DNA of 64,000 nt from Candidatus Liminaster caballi (GTDB lineage: Bacteria > Bacteroidota > Bacteroidia > Bacteroidales > UBA3663), in the NCBI GenBank assembly GCA_018065085.1, contig JAGHUA010000022.1, positions 39,197 through 103,196 of the forward strand, in the 5' to 3' direction. Below are positions 8,597-16,196 of this stretch, piece by piece. The notes under the pieces are model-generated. The model was not told the origin of the DNA. It ran no database searches and saw only the letters and a program-made list of their open reading frames with translations. How positions within the stretch are numbered: position 1 is the first letter of the stretch; the number at the start of each line of letters is the position of its first letter. A program made the translations under genes and the position numbers.

Positions 8597-11500
8597 ATGC
8601 CCTTCTCCGATCTGTCTCTCCTCATATCCTCCTCATCCAGCGTCCCCGTGCGGCGTTGCTACGACGTCATGTACCATGTGCTGGTCACAGCGGTCAACGA
8701 CAAGACACAGACGCTGAGCATAGCCTTCACGGGCACGTTTGCGCGCCTTGACTACCTGTGCCGTCAGATGGAGTATCGCCAGACCAATGCTCCGGGCTAC
8801 CGGCAGATATGCCGCTTCCGAGGCCGATCCACCCACCTTCGCCAGTACACCGACGATCAGCTGCGCCTGTCCATGTCGGTCGATCTGCGTGCGCTCTGCC
8901 AGTTCCTCGCGGCGCTCTATGGCGAGCCCATACCCTCAGACCTCCGATCGGCGATGGCGCCCGAATATCCCGTCCAGCAGTTGCGCGAGCCGATATGCGA
9001 CTACATGCGCATGGTGGTGACGCGCTTCGACTCCGACCTGATCTACATGACCGGGCAGGCGGGCGACGACTGGCAGATGCCCTGGCGCCACACCAACGGC
9101 ATGGGAATGCCCGACACCGACCACACCTACCTGCGCTCCATGCTCACCGTGGGCACACAGCTCAACCTCGTGCATCCCTACGAGGAGGAAGGCCTCATCC
9201 ATGCCCAGCAGGTGATCTACGAGCCCGACCTGCTCATCGAGATCAGCACCCTTGCCCATGCCTTTGGCAACTGCGGCCCGTCGCCCTACAGCTACATCCT
9301 CTCCAAGCTCGAACCCAACGAGGCCTCGGCAGCGACCCTGCTCGGCAACTTTGCCTCTCAGATGCTCGATGAGGAGGTCCACAGCTCGGGTCAGGCCCAG
9401 CCCGTGACCTATCAGCAGAGCGTCGGCGCGTTCTTCACGTCCAATGCCCTGAACATCGCCTCGTGCCACGACCTGCAGCAGCCCCAGCAGCAACGCGACT
9501 TCCACACCTCCGCGCGCGTCCAGCAGCAGAACCTCCGTCATATCGTCGGCCACACGTTCGCCCAGGATCGCACCATCGACCTCGACCGCGTGGTGCTCGA
9601 ACCGTCGTTCTACTGTGAGGTGCTTGGCCTGCAGGGACGTATGGACCTCCTGCAGTCCGACAAACACGTGCTCATGGAGCAGAAATCGGGCAAGATGGAC
9701 GAGTACCGTCGCACGCACAAGACCGAGCATTTCGTCCAGGTGCTGCTCTATCAGGCCATGCTCCACTATGCCTATCGCGACGACCACGGACGCCCTCTTC
9801 GCAACGACGACATCGCCAGCTACCTGCTCTATTCGCGCTATCCCGAGGGTCTCATCAAGGAGGCTCCGGCGCCCCTTCTGCTTGCCGATGCCCTGCGTCT
9901 GCGCAATCAGATGGCCTACCTTGAGCTGGCTCTGAGCCGGGGCGACGGTCGGCAGATCATCTCGCACCTGACGCCCGATACGTTCAACGTAGCCCGTCAG
10001 CAGGGCACCCTCTGGCTCAACTACATACGTCCGCGCATAGCCGAGGTGCTCGACGTCATCCATCGTGCCGCGCCCATCGAACAGGACTATTTCTACCGCC
10101 TCTTCACCTTCGTGGCGCGCGAGCATATACTCTCGAAGGTCGGCACGTCCCAGCGCGAGGCCAGCGGATTTGCCGCCCTATGGAACAGCACGGTGGGAGA
10201 GAAGCGCGAGGCGGGCAACCTCATCGACGGCCTCCGCATCGTCAGCATCAGTCCTGCCCACGACCTCGTGACGCTCTCCATGGCCGAAGACTCGCTCGCC
10301 CTGCTGCCCAACTTCCGTGAGGGCGACATCGTTGTGATGTATGCCTATCCCTCGGACGCCGACCCCGATGCCCGCCGCGACATGGTGTTCCGTGCCTCTG
10401 TGGCCGGGCTCACGTCCGATACGCTCCGCCTGCGCCTGCGTGCGCCTCAGAAGAACCTCGGCGTGTTCGGCCTCTCGCCCAATGAGGCCAATGAGGCCAA
10501 TTGGCCCAATAAGCCCAATGAGCCTAATAAGCCTAATTGGGCCAATAAGTCCAATAGGCCCTATTCGGCCGATGCCGACCTCCTCTGGGCCGTCGAGCAT
10601 GACTTCACCGAGTCGTCACAGACGGGGCTCTACCGCAGCCTCTTCCTCTTCCTTCAGGCCGAGGCCGACCGCCGCCGCCTGCTGCTCTCACAGCGTCAGC
10701 CGAGGTTCGATATGGGCGTCACGCTCAGGGGCGACTATGGTGCGTTCAACCGCCTCGTGCTCCAGTCGCGTCAGGCTCAGGACTACTTCCTGCTCATCGG
10801 ACCTCCGGGCACGGGCAAGACCTCATGCGGCCTGGTCAACATCCTGAGCGAGGAGCTGGGCGAGGAGGGAAGCAACGTGCTGCTCGTGTCCTATACCAAC
10901 CGCGCCGTCGATGAGATCTGCTCCAAGCTCGAAGCCATGGGGCATGACTACCTGCGCATTGGCTCCGACCTCTCGTGTGCCGACGACTACCGTCCGCGCC
11001 TCCTGAGCCAGGCCACAGCCCGATGTGCGTCGATGGTCGAGCTGCGCAACATCATCAGCCAGACGCGCATCATCGTGGGCACCACCTCGTCGGTCACAGC
11101 CCTGCGCTCGCTCTTCGCCCTCAAGCGGTTCGACCTCTGCATCATCGACGAGGCCTCACAGATCCTCGAACCCCACCTCCTCGGCATCCTCTCGGCGCGT
11201 CATGGCGAGGTGAGTGCCGTGCGCCGCTTCGTGATGATCGGCGACCACAAGCAGCTGCCTGCCGTCGTCCAGCAGACCGAGGCCGAGAGCCGTGTCAGCG
11301 AGGAGTCGTTGCGCTCCATCGGCCTGCTCGACTGCCGCCAGAGCCTCTTCGAACGCCTTCTGCGCACAGCTCCGCCCGAGGCCGTCTATATGCTCTCGTC
11401 GCAGGGACGCATGCACCACGATGTGGCGGCGTTTGCCAACGAGTCGTTCTACGAAGGCCGTCTAACCGAGGTGCCGCTCGTCCATCAGCAGCGCCCCATT

Positions 11501-12058
11501 CCCTACCGCACCTCATCGGCCGACCCATGCCTCCGGATGCTGTGCAGCCGCCGCGTCTCGTTCATCGATGTGAGGAAAGAAAAAACGGACATCGCGAGTG
11601 CGACATCCGATAAGGTCAATCAGAGCGAGGCTCAGGTCATAGCCCGCATCGTGGAGGGCGTCTGCCGCCTCTATGCCGAGAACGGCCTCACGTTCGACGT
11701 TCAGGACTCGGTGGGCGTCATCGTGCCCTACCGCCATCAGATCTCCACCGTCCGCAAGGCCATCGAACGCCTCTCGCCCTCGCTGTCGGCCATCACCATC
11801 GACACCGTCGAGCGCTTCCAGGGCTCCCAGCGCGACGTGATCGTCTATGGCTTCACCGTCTCGCGGCCCTATCAGCTGGCGTTCCTTGCCAACAACCGCT
11901 TCGAGGAGCATGGCTCGGTCATCGACCGCAAGCTCAACGTGGCGATGACCCGTGCGCGCGAGCTGATGCTGCTCGTGGGCGATGCCGACCTCCTGCGCCG
12001 TGACGAGGTCTTTGCCCGTGTGTCAGAGCGTTATGCTGTCGATGCGCAGCTTCTGTAG
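8597..12058 (+). CDS. Dna2-like nuclease-helicase (PD-(D/E)XK + SF1B helicase)
   Basis: 1153 residues. The N-terminal half ends in a RecB/Cas4-type nuclease: Asp in GLQGRMDLL (about residue 348), EQKSGK (about 361) and QVLLYQ form the D...ExK...QxxxY signature. A beta-rich domain (about 560-625) is followed by the helicase core with Walker A GPPGTGKT (about 735), Walker B CIIDEASQ (about 850), GDHKQLP, and the terminal VERFQGSQRDV and NVAMTRAR motifs. The architecture is that of Dna2/NAM7 helicases acting on flaps or resected DNA. Residues 629-655 are an Asn/Pro/Lys-rich insertion made from an otherwise intergenic 9-bp repeat. Its last 36 bp overlap greA tail to tail. Role in DNA repair is inferred. 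Confidence 0.88.
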   Translation: MPFSDLSLLISSSSSVPVRRCYDVMYHVLVTAVNDKTQTLSIAFTGTFARLDYLCRQMEYRQTNAPGYRQICRFRGRSTHLRQYTDDQLRLSMSVDLRALCQFLAALYGEPIPSDLRSAMAPEYPVQQLREPICDYMRMVVTRFDSDLIYMTGQAGDDWQMPWRHTNGMGMPDTDHTYLRSMLTVGTQLNLVHPYEEEGLIHAQQVIYEPDLLIEISTLAHAFGNCGPSPYSYILSKLEPNEASAATLLGNFASQMLDEEVHSSGQAQPVTYQQSVGAFFTSNALNIASCHDLQQPQQQRDFHTSARVQQQNLRHIVGHTFAQDRTIDLDRVVLEPSFYCEVLGLQGRMDLLQSDKHVLMEQKSGKMDEYRRTHKTEHFVQVLLYQAMLHYAYRDDHGRPLRNDDIASYLLYSRYPEGLIKEAPAPLLLADALRLRNQMAYLELALSRGDGRQIISHLTPDTFNVARQQGTLWLNYIRPRIAEVLDVIHRAAPIEQDYFYRLFTFVAREHILSKVGTSQREASGFAALWNSTVGEKREAGNLIDGLRIVSISPAHDLVTLSMAEDSLALLPNFREGDIVVMYAYPSDADPDARRDMVFRASVAGLTSDTLRLRLRAPQKNLGVFGLSPNEANEANWPNKPNEPNKPNWANKSNRPYSADADLLWAVEHDFTESSQTGLYRSLFLFLQAEADRRRLLLSQRQPRFDMGVTLRGDYGAFNRLVLQSRQAQDYFLLIGPPGTGKTSCGLVNILSEELGEEGSNVLLVSYTNRAVDEICSKLEAMGHDYLRIGSDLSCADDYRPRLLSQATARCASMVELRNIISQTRIIVGTTSSVTALRSLFALKRFDLCIIDEASQILEPHLLGILSARHGEVSAVRRFVMIGDHKQLPAVVQQTEAESRVSEESLRSIGLLDCRQSLFERLLRTAPPEAVYMLSSQGRMHHDVAAFANESFYEGRLTEVPLVHQQRPIPYRTSSADPCLRMLCSRRVSFIDVRKEKTDIASATSDKVNQSEAQVIARIVEGVCRLYAENGLTFDVQDSVGVIVPYRHQISTVRKAIERLSPSLSAITIDTVERFQGSQRDVIVYGFTVSRPYQLAFLANNRFEEHGSVIDRKLNVAMTRARELMLLVGDADLLRRDEVFARVSERYAVDAQLL
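10481..10560. repeat. In-frame 9-bp repeat inside the helicase gene
   Basis: About nine tandem 9-mers (CCAATGAGG, CCAATAAGC, CCAATTGGC variants) encode alternating Pro/Asn/Glu/Lys triplets. The unit is the same family as the intergenic array at 2624-2667. A length of nine keeps the frame. It sits between the beta-rich domain and the helicase core, where an insertion would be tolerated. Confidence 0.8.
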
Positions 12059-12487
12059 TCCGGCAGGCACACGCACCTCCACCACGTCGCCCGCCTTCTT
12101 GCCCAGCAGGGCCTCGGCTATCGGCGACTTGATCGAGATCTTTCCCTCGCGTATGTCCGCCTCATGCGGATTGACTATGGTGTAGGTGAACGTGCGGCCA
12201 CGCTCGATGTTGGTGATCTCCACCTTGCGGAACAGGCCCACCGTGTCGCTTGCCAGACGTGCCGGGTCGAGCACCTGGGCGTTCTGCAATACCGAGGTCT
12301 TGAACCTGATCTTGCTCATCACCCTGCGAAGGGCACGCTTCGCCGCGTGATACTCAAAGTTCTCGCTCAGGTCGCCCTTGGCGCGTGCCTCCGACAGTTC
12401 GTCCTTGGCCTTGGGCAGCTCCACCGTGGTCAGCTCGTTCAGCTCGGCCACCAGGCTGTCATAGCATTCTTTCGATAAATATTCCAT
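12023..12487 (-). CDS. greA: Transcription elongation factor GreA
   Basis: 154 residues: an N-terminal antiparallel coiled coil with the acidic tip region (ARAKGDLSENFEYHAAK) and a C-terminal FKBP-like domain ending in VEVRVPAGLQKLRIDSI. GreA enters the RNA polymerase secondary channel and stimulates transcript cleavage in backtracked complexes. Length and order match the family. The stop is inside the 3' end of the convergent helicase gene, a 36-bp overlap. The upstream region is the TTTAACG repeat array, so the promoter could not be defined. Confidence 0.96.
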   Translation of the reverse strand: MEYLSKECYDSLVAELNELTTVELPKAKDELSEARAKGDLSENFEYHAAKRALRRVMSKIRFKTSVLQNAQVLDPARLASDTVGLFRKVEITNIERGRTFTYTIVNPHEADIREGKISIKSPIAEALLGKKAGDVVEVRVPAGLQKLRIDSITL

Positions 12488-12611
12488 ACTTTAACGTCTC
12501 ATCATTTAACGTTTAACGCAGTTAAACATTTAACATTTAACGTCACATCATTTAACGTTTATCGCAGATAAACATTTAACGTTTAACGCAGTTAAACATC
12601 TAACGTCTCAT
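12485..12611. repeat. Long TTTAACG/GCAGTTAAACA repeat array
   Basis: Three to four copies of a 30-bp dyad unit (TTTAACGTTTAACGCAG then TTAAACATTTAACG), one with a compensatory change (TTTATCGCAGATAAACA) that preserves the pairing. The paired change suggests the hairpin matters. The same unit occurs at 8516-8596. It spans the gap between greA and the DUF4491 gene and reaches into the last codons of the latter. Confidence 0.75.
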
Positions 12612-12897
12612 CATCCCTCCTCTTCGGGTTCTTCGGGAACCATCCCTTTCTGACACGTTCGCGTTGCTCGAATATCTCCAGGATGCTCCAAAGAGCCGAA
12701 CATCCCGTCACGCCGATGATCGCCGCCATCAGCACGTCGTCGATGAACAGCGAGGCAGCCAGCAGAGCCACCCCCGCAAGGGCAAACACAGGCCAGCACC
12801 TGACGCCCCAGTAGTATTCGGACTTGATGACAATCGGATGGAACACACCGATGATAAAGAACGTGGCCACAGCTATGATAATACCCTGATAATGCAT
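12592..12897 (-). CDS. DUF4491 family small membrane protein
   Basis: 101 residues starting MHYQGIIIAV, with three hydrophobic segments (about residues 5-25, 33-50 and 53-72) and a basic tail (EQRERVRKGWFPKNP). It matches the DUF4491 family of Bacteroidota inner-membrane proteins of unknown function. An in-frame ATG at 12942 is rejected because a -7 box (12920-12927) lies downstream of it; the chosen ATG is 23 nt after that box. The last residues (ETLDV) and stop are formed by the TTTAACG repeat array. Confidence 0.8.
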   Translation of the reverse strand: MHYQGIIIAVATFFIIGVFHPIVIKSEYYWGVRCWPVFALAGVALLAASLFIDDVLMAAIIGVTGCSALWSILEIFEQRERVRKGWFPKNPKRRDDETLDV

Positions 12898-12919
12898 ATT
12901 CGGTTCTGTTTTTTGAGTG

Positions 12920-12952
12920 CAAATATAGTCAAAAGTCGGCAATTATCGGCAA
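12920..12952 (-). promoter_or_regulatory. Promoter of the DUF4491 gene
   Basis: On the minus strand TATATTTG (12927 to 12920) is preceded 22 nt upstream by TTG (12952 to 12950). It decides the start codon at 12897. Confidence 0.65.
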
Positions 12953-13034
12953 TCGAATAGTTATTTTTCCTTAAAACTGAAAAAATATGCACCTAAAATA
13001 CCTATTTATTATTACACATATCGCAAAAAAACAT

Positions 13035-13042
13035 TATCTTTG
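13035..13042 (+). promoter_or_regulatory. -7 box of the rubrerythrin promoter
   Basis: TATCTTTG, a perfect TAnnTTTG element, about 46 nt before the rubrerythrin ATG. The -33 element is not obvious. Confidence 0.65.
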
Positions 13043-13087
13043 CCGCACCAATCATAAATTACATCAACCTTTTAATACGTATAGATT

Positions 13088-13651
13088 ATGGCAAAATGGA
13101 TTTGTCCAGTATGCGGTTACGTTCACGAAGGTGACGCCGCTCCAGAGAAGTGCCCTCAGTGTAAGGTGCCAGGTTCAAAGTTTAAGATGATGGAGGAGAA
13201 CAAAGGCCTTCAGTTTGTGACCGAACATGAGCTCGGCATCGCTGACGCCATCCCTGCAGGTGCTGAGGGCGACTTCATCCGTCAGGGCTTGCACGACCAT
13301 TTCCTTGGCGAATGCACCGAGGTGGGTATGTATCTCGCCATGAGCCGTCAGGCCGATCGCGAGGGTTATCCTGAGATCGCCGAGGCCTTCAAGCGCTATG
13401 CCCTCGAAGAGGCCGACCACGCCTCGCGTTTCGCTGAGATGCTCGGCGAGGTGGTGTGGGACACCAAGACCAACGTTGAGAAGCGCATGCTCGCCGAGGA
13501 GGGTGCATGTGCCGGCAAGATGGAGATCGCCAAGATGGCAAAGAAGCTCGATCTCGATGCCATCCACGACTCCGTTCATGAGATGGCCAAGGACGAGGCT
13601 CGCCACGGCGCCGGCTTCCAGGGCTTGTTCAACCGCTACTTCAAGAAGTAA
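13088..13651 (+). CDS. Reverse rubrerythrin
   Basis: 187 residues. The rubredoxin-like iron site (Cys6, Cys9, Cys22, Cys25) is at the N-terminus, before the four-helix diiron domain, the reversed order of classical rubrerythrin. Diiron ligands are visible in [17 protein letters not shown] and DEARHG. Reverse rubrerythrins reduce hydrogen peroxide and oxygen in anaerobes. The protein is cytoplasmic. The gene is monocistronic, with a -7 box upstream and a terminator 40 bp downstream. Gene naming varies, so no symbol is given. Confidence 0.93.
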   Translation: MAKWICPVCGYVHEGDAAPEKCPQCKVPGSKFKMMEENKGLQFVTEHELGIADAIPAGAEGDFIRQGLHDHFLGECTEVGMYLAMSRQADREGYPEIAEAFKRYALEEADHASRFAEMLGEVVWDTKTNVEKRMLAEEGACAGKMEIAKMAKKLDLDAIHDSVHEMAKDEARHGAGFQGLFNRYFKK

Positions 13652-13689
13652 CTCCTCCGTCATACGAAATCAAACACATCACGAAAAAT

Positions 13690-13730
13690 GACCCGTGGGG
13701 CTTTCATCGCCCTGCGGGTCATCGTTTTGG
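13690..13730 (+). terminator. Rho-independent terminator after rubrerythrin
   Basis: GACCCGTGGGGC (13690-13701) pairs with GCCCTGCGGGTC (13709-13720) around a 7-nt loop, followed by ATCGTTTT. Confidence 0.75.
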
Positions 13731-13793
13731 TGCGCATCAGTGGTTGAGTGCCAGGAATTTGAGCACATTTGTGTTCATCTGTGGATCCTGTCA

Positions 13794-14723
13794 TCACGGC
13801 TTCACCGTAGTTCCGTCGCCAGGCTTGGTGGTGCCTTGGTTCAGCTCATCGCTCACCGTGCCGTTGCCGCTGTTGTTGCTGCCCGTCGGGCCACCGTTGC
13901 CCGAAGTGCTGCCACCGTTGCCCGAAGTGCTGCCACCGTTGCCCGAGGTTCCGCCGTTCTGACCGCCGTTGCCGTTACCGTCGCCGTTGCCCGAACCGCT
14001 GGCGCCCACAGCATCAGCCTTCGCACGGGTGTAGTACTCCTTGATGACATTCTCCACATCGATGGCCATGCCCTGGCATGAGTGGCACTTGTCCTTCTCC
14101 GCTTCGATGGTCGAGTCGGTGAGCTGGGCGAAGTAGTTGACGGTCACCTTCATGCGGTCGAAATACCCCTGAACATCCTTGCGCAACTTCGTGGTATCCA
14201 GGCGGAACTGCTTCTCAGCGTTGCGGCTGTTGAACGACTCAAGGAACTGTCTGTTGGCCTGCGACAGCTTCGAGACGGCATCGGTCAGGCCGAGCTTCTC
14301 CATGTGGCGCGACAGGACGCGGTTCACGTCGATGACGAAGCCCTCGATGTGGGCATACTCCTTGTGGATAGCCTCGCGGCAGAGCTTGGCAGGGTAGATG
14401 CTGAGCAGCTCCGACTGGATCGTAGGGTAGAGCGCAGCCACCTGGGCGTCGGGCGAAAGGCGTGTGTTGAGCAGCACCGTACGGATGTAGCGGTAGAGGC
14501 GGTCGCGCTGCTTGTCGGCATCGTGGATCTCCTTGGTCATGCTCGACGCACGCGGCTTGTTCACCGCATCCTTCAGAGCCTGGATCGCGCCCTGATAGCC
14601 GGTCAGGAAGGTCTCGCTGAGGCCGAGGTTCTCGGGGCCATACTGGTCGATGAGCGTAGCCACCGAGTCACTTAGGGCCACGTAGTAGGGGTTGCTGAAC
14701 GAAGTGATTGATCGTGTAATCAT
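13794..14723 (-). CDS. DUF6261 family protein with Gly/Asn/Ser-rich repeat tail
   Basis: 309 residues. Residues 1-235 are largely helical and resemble the DUF6261 family, often present in several copies in Prevotella and Bacteroides genomes; function unknown. From about residue 240 the tail is low complexity (SGNG, GNGGSTS repeated three times, TKPGDGTTVKP). The repeat is a 21-bp DNA unit (13891-13953) and so is length-variable without frameshift. No signal peptide is visible. It lies at the left edge of an accessory island, downstream of the primase operon and in the same orientation. A -7-like box on the minus strand at 14903-14910 implies a 170-nt leader. Confidence 0.7.
   Translation of the reverse strand: MITRSITSFSNPYYVALSDSVATLIDQYGPENLGLSETFLTGYQGAIQALKDAVNKPRASSMTKEIHDADKQRDRLYRYIRTVLLNTRLSPDAQVAALYPTIQSELLSIYPAKLCREAIHKEYAHIEGFVIDVNRVLSRHMEKLGLTDAVSKLSQANRQFLESFNSRNAEKQFRLDTTKLRKDVQGYFDRMKVTVNYFAQLTDSTIEAEKDKCHSCQGMAIDVENVIKEYYTRAKADAVGASGSGNGDGNGNGGQNGGTSGNGGSTSGNGGSTSGNGGPTGSNNSGNGTVSDELNQGTTKPGDGTTVKP
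13891..13953. repeat. 21-bp in-frame tandem repeat
   Basis: Three adjacent copies of a unit beginning CCACCGTTGCCCGAAGTGCTG (third copy diverged) encode GNGGSTS heptads in the DUF6261 protein tail. Confidence 0.85.
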
Positions 14724-14902
14724 AATCTTTCTGTTTTTTGGGATTGAAAAAAATTATTGTTTATAGTTCTCACATAGAGGCAATAGCGACTGTCCGTGCC
14801 TTGGCGAGCGCATCACCCCGTCATGGTCAGCCAGAGCCTTGCTGCGCGAGCTCGTCACATGTGCAATGTGTCACAGCATGTTCCTCGCTGACCTTGACGA
14901 TG

Positions 14903-14910
14903 CAAAGATA
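14903..14910 (-). promoter_or_regulatory. -7-like box upstream of the DUF6261 gene
   Basis: The minus strand reads TATCTTTG (14910 to 14903). No TTTG is found at the expected -33 distance, so this is a weaker prediction. Confidence 0.45.
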
Positions 14911-14973
14911 CGCAATCCTTGGCAGATGCCCGGACGTTACCATACGTTCGCGCTCTTTGTGCGACCATTTCCC

Positions 14974-15198
14974 CTATGGTTCACCCAGGTGCTCAACAAT
15001 CAGGCGTACTTCTTTAGGGGTGAGCCACTTGGATGTGCCTTTGTACTCGGCTGCCTCCAGAGCCTTCCACAGTTGCGGGCACCTTTTCACCCATGCCATC
15101 AGGTGATTGACCGCCGTGTGGGGCGACGCAGCATCCGGAAAGTACATCAGCGCCAGCTCCTTCTTCGTGTAGCATCGTATCTCGAATGTCTTACTCAT
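14974..15198 (-). CDS. DUF4248 domain protein
   Basis: 74 residues with the DUF4248 layout: FEIRCYTKKELALMYFP, then a helical segment (NHLMAWVKRCPQLWKAL) and LTPKEVRLIVEHLGEP. The family is restricted to Bacteroidota and commonly travels with DUF3987/VapE and CHC2 primase genes. A small DNA-binding or adaptor role has been guessed for such proteins but is not shown here. The start overlaps the primase stop as ATGA, so translation is coupled. Confidence 0.85.
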   Translation of the reverse strand: MSKTFEIRCYTKKELALMYFPDAASPHTAVNHLMAWVKRCPQLWKALEAAEYKGTSKWLTPKEVRLIVEHLGEP

Positions 15199-16196
15199 AT
15201 CTGGTTTGGTGTTTGATGGTTATACAATCTGCCATCCGTCGCGCTGAGGTCGCGTTCCTGACCGACGCGCATCACGTAGGCATCCGAATAGTCCTTGCAG
15301 CCCTCAGGCAGAGCCACATACTCCAGCATGGGCAGTATCCGCTTGAGCTGCTCATAGAGCATCCTGCCCGGCTCGTCGTTGTCAGGCGACATTCGCCAAC
15401 GTATTTGCAGCCTCGCGGTCAGCTCACGCAGCAGGTCCTTGTCCTTAGCCTGGAGCAGCGTTGCCGAGCCTATCGCCAAGACCTTGTGACCATCGCTCAT
15501 GTGGCTCCATGCGTCCGAGCATCCTTCGGCAATCCAGCACTCATCGCCAGTCTTCAGGTGGCGGACGATCGGCAGGTTGTAGATCGATGTCCGGCTGCCC
15601 GAGGGAAAGCGGAACCGAGGCTGTCCGTTCCCTTCGCCGTCCTTCACGCCAGGCTGTGAGGCGCATCCCAAGTTGCGGTTCTGCACCCCGATCAGCCGTC
15701 CGTCCACGTCGTAATACGGTATCTGAAGCCATGCCACACCCTCACGGTCGGTCCATGACGTGACGCGGCACCAGTTGACTACGCTCGGCTTGAGCCGTCG
15801 CCTGTCGAACAGGAACCTGCGTGCGCTCTCGCTCAGCCATGGGTGTTCGAAGAAGCGGGCGTATCTGGTGGGGTCGAAAGTCCCCTTCCTGTCCTCCATC
15901 GGCAGGCGAGGCTGACGGCGGTCGTCCTCGATGATCACGTTCCCTGTGTCGGCCAGCCATTCGCATGCCTCCCTGAACGACTTGTTCAGCACCATCATGG
16001 TCAGGTCGATCGTGTTGCCGCCGGCTCCGCATGCCCAGCATCGCCATACGTTCCTTGCCCTCGATATCGAGGCGCTCGGCTTGTGGTCCTCATGGGCGGG
16101 GCAGAGGAATCGCCCACGGCTGAGCGTCAGTCCGAGTCGCTCGGCGACCCCAAAACAGTCGAGGTCGCGGAGCTTTTGCAGTTCATCGTGTGTCAT
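15195..16196 (-). CDS. CHC2 zinc finger / Toprim DNA primase-like protein
   Basis: 333 residues from ATG at 16196, which overlaps the upstream stop (ATGA). A CHC2 zinc ribbon (CPAHEDHKPSASIS ... CWACGAGGN) is followed by an RNA polymerase-like region and a Toprim fold with EGCSD and DNDEPG acidic motifs. This is the core of DnaG-type primases without the helicase-binding C-terminal domain, as in mobile-element primases. A longer in-frame start at 16328 would run far into the upstream gene and add non-conserved residues. With the DUF3987 ATPase it probably forms a mobile-element replication module (inference). Confidence 0.88.
   Translation of the reverse strand: MTHDELQKLRDLDCFGVAERLGLTLSRGRFLCPAHEDHKPSASISRARNVWRCWACGAGGNTIDLTMMVLNKSFREACEWLADTGNVIIEDDRRQPRLPMEDRKGTFDPTRYARFFEHPWLSESARRFLFDRRRLKPSVVNWCRVTSWTDREGVAWLQIPYYDVDGRLIGVQNRNLGCASQPGVKDGEGNGQPRFRFPSGSRTSIYNLPIVRHLKTGDECWIAEGCSDAWSHMSDGHKVLAIGSATLLQAKDKDLLRELTARLQIRWRMSPDNDEPGRMLYEQLKRILPMLEYVALPEGCKDYSDAYVMRVGQERDLSATDGRLYNHQTPNQI

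Noticed and set aside
8936..10126. 396-codon frame antisense to the Dna2-like helicase
   Set aside because: Shadow of GC-rich codons without recognisable motifs or start signals.
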